A stretch of 64,000 nucleotides of DNA from contig AUYT01000001.1 of the NCBI GenBank assembly GCA_000447245.1, forward strand, positions 1,172,001 to 1,236,000. The letters are read 5' to 3'. Of this stretch, positions 8,859 to 18,232 are shown one piece after another; the stretch's first letter is position 1, and every line of letters starts with the position of its first letter. The position numbers were made by a program, and so were the translations under genes. Below the pieces are notes generated by a model. It was not told the DNA's origin, did no database searches, and saw only the letters and a list, made by a program, of their open reading frames with translations. The DNA comes from a candidate division Zixibacteria bacterium RBG-1 (GTDB lineage: Bacteria; Zixibacteria; MSB-5A5; DSPP01; RBG-1).

Positions 8859-10034
8859 ATGACAGCTAAAACCGAAACCATGACCTTGAATATGGGACCC
8901 CAGCATCCCTCTACCCATGGGGTCTTACGGGTGGTTCTGGAGTTAGAAGGGGAGACAGTCCTAAAAGCTGTACCTCACATCGGGTATCTGCACACCGGCA
9001 TAGAAAAATTAGCGGAATTTAAAAATTACAATCAGTTTATCACTGCTACGGACCGGGTGGATTATTTAGCTCCCATGTCCAACAATTTAGCTTACTGTTT
9101 AGCGGTGGAAAAATTGTTAGAGCTAGAAGTTCCCCTGAAAGCTCAGTACGTGCGGGTCATCATGACCGAGCTAACCCGCATCGCGTCACACCTGGTCTGG
9201 CTAGGCACTCACGCCATGGATATTGGGGCCATGTCAATGTTGCTCTACTGCTTCCGGGAAAGAGAAATGATTGTGGGGATGTACGAGTTAGTTTCCGGTC
9301 AGAGGATGATGTCCACTTATTTTAGAATCGGTGGTTTATACTACGACATCCCGCCGGATTTTGAATCCAGAACCAGAGAGATTTTAAAAGTGATGCCTAA
9401 AAGAATAGATGATTATGAAGATTTGTTGACTCAAAATAGAATCTGGGTCCAGAGAACTAAAGGAGTGGGAGTCATTTCTGCTGCCGATGCCATTGACTGG
9501 GGAGTGACTGGCCCGTCGCTTCGAGGTTCGGGTGTGAAGTGGGATATCAGAAAATCAAATCCTTATTCCAGCTATGATAAGTTCGATTTTGAGGTTCCGG
9601 TCGGCAAGAACGGAGATGTGTATGACCGTTATCTGGTTAGAATCCACGAAATGAGACAGAGTTTAAAAATCGTGGAGCAAGCTTTAAACAGTATGCCCAA
9701 AGGGGATTATATAGCACGAGTTCCGGGGATTACCCTACCTCCCAAAGAGGCGGTTTTAAATGAAATGGAATCGTTAATTTACCAGTTCAAATTAGTAGTT
9801 CATGGATTTAATCCTCCGGTGGGAGAAGTGTATCAAGCCATTGAGTCACCCAGAGGAGAATTGGGATATTATGTGGTTTCCAACGGCACGGACAAGCCCC
9901 ATCGGGTCAAAATGAGAACTCCTTCGTTTGTGAATCTGTCAGCTTTGCCTAAGATGGCAGAAGGGGGACTGGTGGCTGACGTAGTTGCTATAATCGGAAG
10001 CATTGATATTGTCTTAGGAGAAATAGACAGATAA
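8859..10034 (+). CDS. nuoD: NADH-quinone oxidoreductase subunit D
   Basis: This 391-residue 49-kDa-type subunit derives from the NiFe-hydrogenase large subunit and forms the quinone-binding pocket with NuoB. GPQHPSTHG near the N-terminus supplies the quinone-site His. SPRGELGYY and the C-terminal end AIIGSIDIVLGEIDR are typical. The hydrogenase Cys ligands are absent, as expected for complex I. It is full length and nine bases from nuoE. Confidence 0.97.
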   Translation: MTAKTETMTLNMGPQHPSTHGVLRVVLELEGETVLKAVPHIGYLHTGIEKLAEFKNYNQFITATDRVDYLAPMSNNLAYCLAVEKLLELEVPLKAQYVRVIMTELTRIASHLVWLGTHAMDIGAMSMLLYCFREREMIVGMYELVSGQRMMSTYFRIGGLYYDIPPDFESRTREILKVMPKRIDDYEDLLTQNRIWVQRTKGVGVISAADAIDWGVTGPSLRGSGVKWDIRKSNPYSSYDKFDFEVPVGKNGDVYDRYLVRIHEMRQSLKIVEQALNSMPKGDYIARVPGITLPPKEAVLNEMESLIYQFKLVVHGFNPPVGEVYQAIESPRGELGYYVVSNGTDKPHRVKMRTPSFVNLSALPKMAEGGLVADVVAIIGSIDIVLGEIDR

Positions 10035-10043
10035 AATTTGCGG

Positions 10044-10520
10044 ATGATTCTTTCAGAGAAAACCCAAAAGAAAATTTTAGCCGAAAAAAATAAATACCCT
10101 CAGCCGAAGACCGCCATTCTGCCGGCTCTGTATGCGGTGTATGAAGAATTCGGCTATTTATCCAATGAGACCATGAAAGAAACAGGGGAACTCTTAAACA
10201 TTCCCTTCCTGGAAATTGTGGAAGTGGCTTCTTTCTACACTATGTTTCCCAAAAAACCTACGGGAAAATATTTCCTACAGGTTTGCACCAATCTTTCCTG
10301 CGCTTTGTTAGGGGCAGAGGATCTGGTAAAGCATTTGGAGGAAAAGTTAAAAGTCAAGACCGGTCAGGTTACACCGGACGGAGTTTTCTCTATCGGAAGA
10401 GTGGAATGTTTGGGTTCCTGCGGAACTGCGCCGATGCTGCAGGTCAACAACCTGCATTTTCAGGAGGACCTGACCAAAGAGAAAGTGGATAAACTTTTAG
10501 AAGAGTTAAAAAAGTCATAA
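10044..10520 (+). CDS. nuoE: NADH-quinone oxidoreductase subunit E ([2Fe-2S])
   Basis: A thioredoxin-like 24-kDa subunit of about 158 residues. The four Cys of cluster N1a are in CTNLSC (four residues between) and CLGSCG. ATG 10044 is chosen over the in-frame TTG at 10038. It belongs to the NADH-dehydrogenase module with NuoF and NuoG and ends one base before nuoF. Confidence 0.95.
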   Translation: MILSEKTQKKILAEKNKYPQPKTAILPALYAVYEEFGYLSNETMKETGELLNIPFLEIVEVASFYTMFPKKPTGKYFLQVCTNLSCALLGAEDLVKHLEEKLKVKTGQVTPDGVFSIGRVECLGSCGTAPMLQVNNLHFQEDLTKEKVDKLLEELKKS

Positions 10521-10521
10521 C

Positions 10522-11802
10522 ATGACCAAAATAGTTTTCAAAAATATCGATAAGCCGGAGCAGTATAAAATAGAAAATTATATCAAAAACGGAGGATACC
10601 AGGGCTTAGCCAAGACATTGAAAGAGTATAAACCGGCTGATATAATCGAAATGGTGAAAAAATCCGGATTGAGAGGAAGAGGAGGAGCCGGATTTCCCAC
10701 CGGATTAAAATGGGGATTTATTCCTAAAGATTCCAAGAAACCGAAATATCTGTGTGTCAATGCGGATGAGTCAGAACCGGGAACATTCAAGGACCGGGAA
10801 ATAATGGAAAAAGACCCGCATATTTCTATTGAAGGTGCCATAATTGCCAGCTATGCCATCGGAGCTAATGTTTGTTTCTACTACATCCGGGGAGAATTTG
10901 TTTTATGCGCTCAAAGAATACAAAAAGCGATTGAGGAAGCCTACGACAAAGGATATTTGGGGAAAAATATTTTAGGGTCCGGGTACAATCTGGATATGTA
11001 TCTTTATCGTGGTGCCGGTGCTTATATCTGCGGCGAGGAAACTGCTTTGCTTGAATCCTTAGAAGGGAAAAGAGGTTTAGCCCGTGTGAAACCGCCTTTT
11101 CCGGCAGTGGAGGGTCTGTATAAATCACCCACAGTGGTCAACAATGTGGAAACCTTGGCCAATGTGCCTGATATAGTTTTAAAAGGTGCAGACTGGTTTT
11201 TATCCATCGGCACAGCCAAAAGCCCAGGTACAAAAATATTCTCGCTTTCTGGTCATATCAACAAACCCGGAAATTATGAATTAGATATGGGGACACCTCT
11301 GCGTCATTTAATTTATGATTTAGGTGGTGGAATAAAAGATAATCGAAAACTTAAAGCCATTATTCCCGGAGGTCCATCAGTTCCAATCTTAACTGAAGAA
11401 CATTTAGATGTAAAATTGGATTTTGAATCATTGGTACAAGCCGGAACAATGCTTGGTTCGGGTGGAGTAATTGTGATGGACGAGACCACTTGCATGGTGA
11501 AAACTGCTCTGATTCTGATGAATTTTTTCAAGCATGAATCCTGCGGAAAATGCACTCCCTGCAGAGAAGGAACGGTTTGGTTATATGATATTTTATATCG
11601 CTTAGAGCATGGAGAAGGGAAAAAAGAAGATATTGATTTACTTTTGAAAGTATGTGAAAATATCGGCGGGAGGACCATCTGCGCCTTGGGAGACGCCGCC
11701 ATTGTGCCGGTACAAAGCACCATAAAATATTTCAGAGAGGAATATATTGCGCATGTTGAAAACCGGGGATGTCTGACACCATTTAAATTTCAATTAAATT
11801 AA
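10522..11802 (+). CDS. nuoF: NADH-quinone oxidoreductase subunit F (FMN, NADH-binding)
   Basis: The 426-residue 51-kDa subunit takes electrons from NADH. GLRGRGGAGFPTG and the CGEETALLESLEG loop bind NADH and FMN. ESCGKCTPCREGT plus a later Cys (TICALGD) bind cluster N3. All key residues are present at the expected spacing. It is preceded by nuoE and followed two bases later by nuoG. Confidence 0.97.
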   Translation: MTKIVFKNIDKPEQYKIENYIKNGGYQGLAKTLKEYKPADIIEMVKKSGLRGRGGAGFPTGLKWGFIPKDSKKPKYLCVNADESEPGTFKDREIMEKDPHISIEGAIIASYAIGANVCFYYIRGEFVLCAQRIQKAIEEAYDKGYLGKNILGSGYNLDMYLYRGAGAYICGEETALLESLEGKRGLARVKPPFPAVEGLYKSPTVVNNVETLANVPDIVLKGADWFLSIGTAKSPGTKIFSLSGHINKPGNYELDMGTPLRHLIYDLGGGIKDNRKLKAIIPGGPSVPILTEEHLDVKLDFESLVQAGTMLGSGGVIVMDETTCMVKTALILMNFFKHESCGKCTPCREGTVWLYDILYRLEHGEGKKEDIDLLLKVCENIGGRTICALGDAAIVPVQSTIKYFREEYIAHVENRGCLTPFKFQLN

Positions 11803-11804
11803 CT

Positions 11805-14396
11805 ATGGTCAAAATTAATGTTGATGGAAAGCCAGTTGAAGTAGAAGAAGGGCAGACAGTATTACAAGCCGCTTTAAAGCTGGGAATTTACTGTCCCACT
11901 TTTTGCTGGCATGAAAAATTAGAGCCGATCGGGGCTTGTAGAATTTGTTTAGTGGAAATAGAAAAATCCCCCAAATTAGCGGTTTCCTGCATTACCAAAG
12001 CCATGGAAGGGATGAACGTGCATGTCAGTTCTCCCAAAGCTATTGACGGCCGTAAAGGGGTGATGGAGATGCTTCTGGTCAACCATCCCTTGGATTGTCC
12101 CACCTGTGACAAAGGGGGAGAATGTGACCTGCAAGATGTAGCCTACTATGTTAAAAATGACCGCAGCCGGTTCGGTGAACCGAAAAGAAGATTTTTAACC
12201 TCTGCTAGATCCACTTTTGATGAAAAGCAGATCGGTCCTCTGATGTATCTGACGATGAACCGGTGTATTGCCTGCTTCAAATGCGTCAGAATGCTAAAAG
12301 AAGTGGCCGGTGAATATGATTTAGGAGCTTTTGGTCGAGGGGTTTTTACGGAAATTGATGTGGTCAAGGACCAGCCGATTACCAATGAATTTTCCGGCAA
12401 TACAGTTGAAATCTGTCCGGTGGGGTGTTTAACCAGTAAACCGTTCAGATATGCGGTCAGAACCTGGCTGACGCAGAAGAAAAGTTCGGTCTGTGGATTT
12501 TGTTCGGACGGGTGCAATCTGACCCTGTGGGTGGGTGGAGATAAAATTTTCAGAGCTACCTCCCGCAAAAATGACGCAGTTGATGAAGGTTGGATTTGTG
12601 ATAAGGGGAGATATGGATACGATATTGTAAATCATTCAGACCGGATAAAAACTCCTCTAATCAAAAAAAATGGGAAATTAGAGCCGGCTACCTGGGAGGA
12701 AACGTTTGATTTAATTTCAAACAAAATAAAGGAGACCAAAGATAAATTCGGTCCAGATGCGTTTGCTGGGATTGGTTCAGCCCGCTGCTCCAATGAAGAC
12801 AATTACTTATTTCAGAAATTTTTCAGAACCGTCGTCGGCACCAATAATATAGACCACCGGGTGGCTTTTAAGAGATTGCTTCCCAGTCCCTCTTCTTCCA
12901 GCATAGAGAATCTGTACACCATGACTAATTCCATCGAAGAGTTGGAAAAAACTAAAATGATTGTGGTTATCGGCTGTGATATTACTTCGGAGCATCCTAT
13001 AATCGGATTGAGAATCAAAAAAGCGGTTAATAATTATGCTACGCCGCTGGTTCTGATAAATTCCAAAAAGACCAAGCTGAATGCCTGGGCTAAGACAGAA
13101 ATTCTGCCAAAGTTTGGAACGGAAGTGGCTCTGATTAATTCTTTGTGCAATGCTGCATTAAATCAAAAAGCTGACCAAGGGTTTAAAGACTGGGTCAAAA
13201 CATATTCTCCCCAAAAAGTTTCTGAAATCACCGGTGTTGAAGCGAATGCAATTTCTAAATTAGCTGAAGAGATTAGTTCAGCTGAGAGGTGTATTTTTCT
13301 TTTGGGCAGAGATGTTTTAAGTCATCCGCAGAATCAAGAGTTAATAGATGCTGTCTACAACTTAGCTCATTTGACCGGGGCTTTGAACAAACCTCACTCC
13401 GGAGTGAATCTGCTCTGGGAGTACAATAATTCTCAAGGGGCTCTGGATATGGGAGTTTTGCCGGACAGGTTACCGGGTCTGACTCCGTTGAATCAAGCTG
13501 ATTATCTGCAAAATGTGGAAAAAGTCTGGCAGAGCAAAATCTCAACCAAGCCGGGATTCAATATTCATCAGATTTTGGATGGAATTGATAAGGGAGAGGT
13601 AAAATTTCTGTATGTAATGGAGGAAAATTTAGTTAGCAATTATCCGGATAGAAAATATGCGCAGGCGGTTTTGGCGAAAGCGGCTTTCTCAGTAGTGCAG
13701 GAAATTTTCTTAAGCGAAACGGCTCAAAGGGCTACGGTGGTTTTGCCAGCAGCCAGCTTTGCTGAAAAAGAAGGAACTTTTACTAGTGTGGAAAGAAGAG
13801 TGCAGAAATTCCAAAGAGGAGTCCGTCCTCAAAATCAAAGCAAACCGGACTGGCAGATAATTTCCATGTTAGCTTTGTGGATGGATTACGAAAACTTTAA
13901 CTACGACAGCACCGAAAAAATCTCCACTGAAATTTTTTCTTTAGTCCCCAGTTATCTAGGACTAGATTATAAGAAATTAGGAAATAATGGAGCACAATGG
14001 AACGGGTTTGTCTCCAAAAAGGAGGCAATGACTTACAGCTTGAAAAAAACTGATTTGAAACCAATACAATCTGAACAAGGGTATCCGTTCATTTTGACTA
14101 CCGGAAATTTAGTCCACCACTGCGGCACTCTGTCCGGCTATTCGGAAAATTTGAACTTAGTGGTAAATGAGAGTTTCTGTGAAATGAATCAACAAGATGC
14201 GGAAAAATTGGGAATCAAGACCAATGATGAGATCTGGCTGGAGTCCGCTTCCGGCAAGATAAAAACCAAAGCCAAACTCTCAAGCAATTTACAGCCGGGA
14301 ATGGTGTTTGTCCCCATTAACTTCAAAGAATTAGAAGTCAATTTACTGATGGACAAAGATAATTTAGTCGACTGGATCAAAATTTCCAAAGTATGA
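11805..14396 (+). CDS. nuoG: NADH-quinone oxidoreductase subunit G
   Basis: The 863-residue iron-sulfur subunit has, in order, an N-terminal [2Fe-2S] ferredoxin domain (CWHEKLEPIGACRIC then C), the His/Cys cluster HPLDCPTCDKGGEC, a [4Fe-4S] site CIACFKC with EICPVGC, an extra CGFCSDGC...C cluster (N7-type), and a molybdopterin-oxidoreductase-like domain. The C-terminus has the formate-dehydrogenase-like cap. The enzyme needs no molybdenum here. The stop overlaps the nuoH start by four bases (ATGA), suggesting translational coupling. Confidence 0.95.
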   Translation: MVKINVDGKPVEVEEGQTVLQAALKLGIYCPTFCWHEKLEPIGACRICLVEIEKSPKLAVSCITKAMEGMNVHVSSPKAIDGRKGVMEMLLVNHPLDCPTCDKGGECDLQDVAYYVKNDRSRFGEPKRRFLTSARSTFDEKQIGPLMYLTMNRCIACFKCVRMLKEVAGEYDLGAFGRGVFTEIDVVKDQPITNEFSGNTVEICPVGCLTSKPFRYAVRTWLTQKKSSVCGFCSDGCNLTLWVGGDKIFRATSRKNDAVDEGWICDKGRYGYDIVNHSDRIKTPLIKKNGKLEPATWEETFDLISNKIKETKDKFGPDAFAGIGSARCSNEDNYLFQKFFRTVVGTNNIDHRVAFKRLLPSPSSSSIENLYTMTNSIEELEKTKMIVVIGCDITSEHPIIGLRIKKAVNNYATPLVLINSKKTKLNAWAKTEILPKFGTEVALINSLCNAALNQKADQGFKDWVKTYSPQKVSEITGVEANAISKLAEEISSAERCIFLLGRDVLSHPQNQELIDAVYNLAHLTGALNKPHSGVNLLWEYNNSQGALDMGVLPDRLPGLTPLNQADYLQNVEKVWQSKISTKPGFNIHQILDGIDKGEVKFLYVMEENLVSNYPDRKYAQAVLAKAAFSVVQEIFLSETAQRATVVLPAASFAEKEGTFTSVERRVQKFQRGVRPQNQSKPDWQIISMLALWMDYENFNYDSTEKISTEIFSLVPSYLGLDYKKLGNNGAQWNGFVSKKEAMTYSLKKTDLKPIQSEQGYPFILTTGNLVHHCGTLSGYSENLNLVVNESFCEMNQQDAEKLGIKTNDEIWLESASGKIKTKAKLSSNLQPGMVFVPINFKELEVNLLMDKDNLVDWIKISKV

Positions 14397-15385
14397 ACCC
14401 GACATTTCTATTCATTCTAATCACGGTTATCAAGGTCGTGGTTATTGTGCATATCTTTATGTTCATCCTCTCCTATTTAACCTGGGCCGAGAGAAAGCTT
14501 TTGGGGCATATTCAAGCCCGTCTAGGTCCCAAAAATGTGGGTCCCTTCGGTCTTTTGCAGCCCATCGCTGATGGTATAAAATTACTTTTCAAAGAGGATA
14601 TCATTCCAGCCCAGGCCAATAAAATATTATTTGTCATAGCCCCGGTTTTATCTTTCATCCCGGCTTTGATTGTTTTTGCGGTCATCCCTTTTGGAGACAA
14701 GGTCACTTTGTTCGGACAGGAAATCGATTTGATAATTAGCGATATCAACGTGGGGCTATTATACATTTTTGCAATCACGGCCTTAGGAGTATACGGGATA
14801 GCGATAGCCGGCTGGGCTTCCAACAGCAAATATTCGCTATTAGGAGGCTTGCGCTCCATGGCCCAGATGATCAGCTATGAAGTCTCTTACACCCTGTCGA
14901 TTGTGGGAATTTTAATGTTGGCCGGCAGTTTGAGTCTAGTGGATATAGTAAAAATGCAGGACAGTTTCTGGCATATGTTCATTTTCAAACAACCCTTAGC
15001 ATTTCTGATTTATCTAATCTGTGGAATTGCCGAGACCAACAGGGCTCCCTTTGACCTGCCGGAGGCGGAGACCGAGCTGGTGGCTGGTTTTCACACCGAA
15101 TATTCCAGCATGAAATTCGGGATGTTTTCTATTGCCGAATACGCCAACGTGGTCAATGTTTCGGCCATTGCTACCACTCTGTTTTTAGGGGGCTGGCAGG
15201 GACCATATCTGCCGCCGGTGGTCTGGTTTTTGCTGAAAATGTCGGCCTTTTTGTTTCTATTCATCTGGCTGAGAGCCACGCTGCCACGTTTCCGTTATGA
15301 CCAGCTGATGAAATTCGGCTGGCAGGTTTTGTTACCCTTGGCTCTATTGAATATCCTAATCACAGCTGTAATCATGATAATTTAA
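14393..15385 (+). CDS. nuoH: NADH-quinone oxidoreductase subunit H
   Basis: The 330-residue membrane subunit with about eight helices forms the quinone entry channel. Family landmarks include the AERKLLGHIQ-type loop followed by R.GP, and ETNRAPFDLPEAE with the GF.TEYSS motif. It overlaps nuoG by four bases. In most operons nuoI follows directly, but here the next gene, 99 bp on, is nuoJ. Confidence 0.96.
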   Translation: MNPTFLFILITVIKVVVIVHIFMFILSYLTWAERKLLGHIQARLGPKNVGPFGLLQPIADGIKLLFKEDIIPAQANKILFVIAPVLSFIPALIVFAVIPFGDKVTLFGQEIDLIISDINVGLLYIFAITALGVYGIAIAGWASNSKYSLLGGLRSMAQMISYEVSYTLSIVGILMLAGSLSLVDIVKMQDSFWHMFIFKQPLAFLIYLICGIAETNRAPFDLPEAETELVAGFHTEYSSMKFGMFSIAEYANVVNVSAIATTLFLGGWQGPYLPPVVWFLLKMSAFLFLFIWLRATLPRFRYDQLMKFGWQVLLPLALLNILITAVIMII

Positions 15386-15389
15386 AAAA

Positions 15390-15484
15390 ATGGTTCGATT
15401 TCACTCACCATACATGGTTCAATATCATTCACATAAAATGGTTAAATATAATTCACCATAATGATTCAACTTAATTCACCATAG
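15390..15484 (+). repeat. Four 23-24-bp tandem repeats in the nuoI position
   Basis: Units begin at 15390, 15414, 15438 and 15461, each close to ATGGTT(C/A)AAT...ATTCACCATA. The fourth ends directly at the nuoJ ATG. The unit resembles the dispersed palindromic repeat TGGTTCGACAAGCTCACCAT seen at 28026, 29014 and 41465. There is no coding potential and no Shine-Dalgarno site. Confidence 0.85.
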
Positions 15485-15994
15485 ATGGGCACAATTTTCT
15501 TTTTTGTATTAGCGGCAGTTTCGGTCATATCAGCCATTTTAATTGTGGCCCAGAAAAATGCGGTGGCCAGTGCTTTATATCTGATTGTAACCCTGTGCAG
15601 TCAAGCCATGCTGTATTTGTTGTTAGGAGCTTCTTTTTTGGCGGTGATTCAGATTATTGTTTACGCCGGAGCCATAATGGTTTTGTTTTTATTTGTGATT
15701 ATGCTTTTGAATCTAAGAAGAGATGAATTCGGCCCGGATAAAAAAAAGATTCAGCGGGTTCTGGCGTTTGCCTTGGGAGCAGTCTGGTTAATACAAGTTG
15801 TTGCTGTCATCAAGTTAGGTTTATCCAAAATGAGTTTATCTCCAGTTACCCCGGAAGCGGCCTTGGAGACCGGCTCTGTTCAGACCATCGGAAAGTCGCT
15901 TTTCACCGAATACCTCTATCCGTTTGAGATAACTTCAATTTTGCTTCTGGTGGCGATTTTAGGAAGCATTGTCTTAGCCAAAAAGAAAATCTAA
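15485..15994 (+). CDS. nuoJ: NADH-quinone oxidoreductase subunit J
   Basis: The 169-residue membrane subunit has five predicted helices and the conserved [19 protein letters not shown] segment, helix TM3 that carries the pi-bulge important for proton coupling. The stop codon shares one base with the nuoK start. It is placed directly after the tandem repeat array. Confidence 0.95.
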   Translation: MGTIFFFVLAAVSVISAILIVAQKNAVASALYLIVTLCSQAMLYLLLGASFLAVIQIIVYAGAIMVLFLFVIMLLNLRRDEFGPDKKKIQRVLAFALGAVWLIQVVAVIKLGLSKMSLSPVTPEAALETGSVQTIGKSLFTEYLYPFEITSILLLVAILGSIVLAKKKI

Positions 15995-16296
15995 TGATAC
16001 CCTTAAGCTACTATTTAATCTTAAGCGGAGTTTTATTCAGCATCGGGGTAGTGGGGGTTTTAATCTCCCGTAATGCCATTGTGATTTTTATGGCCATTGA
16101 GGTGATGCTGAATGCGGTCAGCTTGACCCTGGTGGCATTTTCCCAGCAAACTGGCTCACCGGCCGGACAGGTGTTTGTTTTTTTAGTTATGACTATAGCT
16201 GCCGCAGAAGCGGCCGTAGGGCTGGCAATAATCATCGTAATTTTCAGAAGTAAAGAAAGTGTGAATGTGGATGAAGTGAATTTAATGAAATGGTAA
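15994..16296 (+). CDS. nuoK: NADH-quinone oxidoreductase subunit K
   Basis: The 100-residue three-helix subunit has the buried Glu of IEVMLNAV and a second Glu in [11 protein letters not shown], both part of the central hydrophilic axis. The length is standard. Confidence 0.96.
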   Translation: MIPLSYYLILSGVLFSIGVVGVLISRNAIVIFMAIEVMLNAVSLTLVAFSQQTGSPAGQVFVFLVMTIAAAEAAVGLAIIIVIFRSKESVNVDEVNLMKW

Positions 16297-16312
16297 AAAT
16301 TTAGCTAAAAAA

Positions 16313-18229
16313 ATGTTTGATTATATAATTTTAATACCACTTTTTTCTTTAATCGGATTTCTCTTGAACGGTTTTTTGGGAAAAAGACTGGGGAAATCTT
16401 TTGTCAGCTGGGTTGGTCCCGGCTCGGTGGGACTTTCTTTTACCCTGGCACTCAAACTATTTTTAGATTTACTGGCACTTCCGGCTGACCAGAGAGTAAT
16501 CGAAAGCATTACTTTCCCCTGGATTATCTCCGGTGATTTACAGGTCAATATCGCTTTTCTTTTAGACCCGCTTTCAGCGGTGATGATGTTAATTGTCTGC
16601 GGAGTCGGTTTTCTAATCCATGTCTATTCGATTGGATATATGCATGATGACCCAGGTTATGCCCGCTATTTTTCTTATCTGAATCTGTTTGAATTTTCCA
16701 TGTTGGTTCTGGTCTTGGCTAATAATTTCCTCCTGATGTTCTTGGGCTGGGAGGGAGTAGGTTTATGCTCTTATCTTTTAATCGGGTTCTGGTTTGAAAA
16801 GAAATCGGCCGCCGATGCCGGGAAAAAGGCCTTTATTGTGAACCGCATCGGAGATTTCGGATTTTTATTGGGAATGATTTTGATTTTTATAACTTTTGGG
16901 AGTTTGAATTACTTAGAAGTATTTGAAACCGCACCGGTACTCTTAGATGTCGGTTCCGGTCTGGCAGTGGCCATAACTCTGCTTTTATTTACTGGAGCAG
17001 TGGGGAAGTCAGCCCAAATTCCGCTGTATGTCTGGCTGCCGGATGCTATGGAAGGACCGACACCGGTTTCGGCTTTGATTCACGCGGCCACTATGGTCAC
17101 AGCCGGAGTTTATATGGTGGCACGCTGTCATGTCTTATATCTTTTAGCTCCATTTTCACTTTCAGTTGTAGCGGTAATAGGAGCCATAACTGCCTTTTAC
17201 TCTGCCTCCATAGGCCTTGTTCAAAATGATATTAAGAGAGTATTGGCTTACTCCACCATCAGCCAATTAGGATATATGTTTTTGGCCTGCGGGGTGGGGG
17301 CTTTTGCGGCCGGGATTTTTCATCTGATGACCCATGCTTTTTTCAAGGCACTTCTTTTTTTGGGAGCCGGGGCAGTGATTCACGCTTTAGCAGGAGAGCA
17401 GGACTTGAGAAAAATGGGAGGGTTGAAAAACCATCTCCCGGTTACCTTTGTTACTTTTTTAATTGCCACCTTAGCCATCTCAGGAGTTCCGTTATTCTCG
17501 GGATTTTTCAGCAAAGATGAAATTTTGTGGAAATCATTTTCACAGGGGAATCCTTTCTTATGGCTGATCGGAATTATCACGGCCGGCCTGACCGCGTTTT
17601 ATATGTTCCGGCTTTTCTTTCTGACTTTTTACGGCCAGCCCCGCTTCGATTCCCATCGTACTCATCCTCATGAAGCTCCCAAATCCATGACCATTCCCCT
17701 GATAATTTTAGCGCTGCTGTCGGCTCTGGGAGGGTATATCGGACTGCCGGAATCATTAGCCGGGAAGAATGTTTTTGAGAAATTTTTAGCTCCGGTCTTT
17801 GAAGCTGGAACGCATTTAGAATCGGCAGTTCATACTTATTCACACTCCACGGAATACTCTTTAATGTTGATGTCTATTGCGGTGGCTTTCATCGGAATCA
17901 TCACAGCTTTCAGATTTTATCTGAAAAACCCGGTGGCAGCTGAGAAAATCAAGACTAAATTTGCCACCACCTATCGGCTTCTTCTAAACAAATATTATAT
18001 GGATGAACTTTATGACAGAATTTTTGTAAAACCCTTTCTCAATTTAGCCCTGTACTTCTGGCAGTTTATCGATGTGCAGATAGTGGACGGGTTAGCCAAC
18101 GGCTCGGCGGACTTTGTGGCCTGGTGCAGTAAAGTCTTCAGAAAAGTGCAGACCGGCTATATCAGAAATTATGCTTTGTCTTTGGCTTTAGGAGTGGTAA
18201 TCATTTTAACTTACATTTTGACCAGATAA
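16313..18229 (+). CDS. nuoL: NADH-quinone oxidoreductase subunit L
   Basis: The 638-residue antiporter-like proton pump has WEGVGLCSYLLIGFW carrying the conserved Glu, the Lys-bearing GKSAQIPLYVWLPDAMEGPTP segment, and a long C-terminal amphipathic helix plus terminal membrane helix (from about residue 560). It is the distal pump of complex I and is followed three bases later by nuoM. Confidence 0.96.
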   Translation: MFDYIILIPLFSLIGFLLNGFLGKRLGKSFVSWVGPGSVGLSFTLALKLFLDLLALPADQRVIESITFPWIISGDLQVNIAFLLDPLSAVMMLIVCGVGFLIHVYSIGYMHDDPGYARYFSYLNLFEFSMLVLVLANNFLLMFLGWEGVGLCSYLLIGFWFEKKSAADAGKKAFIVNRIGDFGFLLGMILIFITFGSLNYLEVFETAPVLLDVGSGLAVAITLLLFTGAVGKSAQIPLYVWLPDAMEGPTPVSALIHAATMVTAGVYMVARCHVLYLLAPFSLSVVAVIGAITAFYSASIGLVQNDIKRVLAYSTISQLGYMFLACGVGAFAAGIFHLMTHAFFKALLFLGAGAVIHALAGEQDLRKMGGLKNHLPVTFVTFLIATLAISGVPLFSGFFSKDEILWKSFSQGNPFLWLIGIITAGLTAFYMFRLFFLTFYGQPRFDSHRTHPHEAPKSMTIPLIILALLSALGGYIGLPESLAGKNVFEKFLAPVFEAGTHLESAVHTYSHSTEYSLMLMSIAVAFIGIITAFRFYLKNPVAAEKIKTKFATTYRLLLNKYYMDELYDRIFVKPFLNLALYFWQFIDVQIVDGLANGSADFVAWCSKVFRKVQTGYIRNYALSLALGVVIILTYILTR

Positions 18230-18232
18230 AAT

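Noticed and set aside
15390-15484. CRISPR array
   Set aside because: The 23-24-bp units follow each other without spacers.
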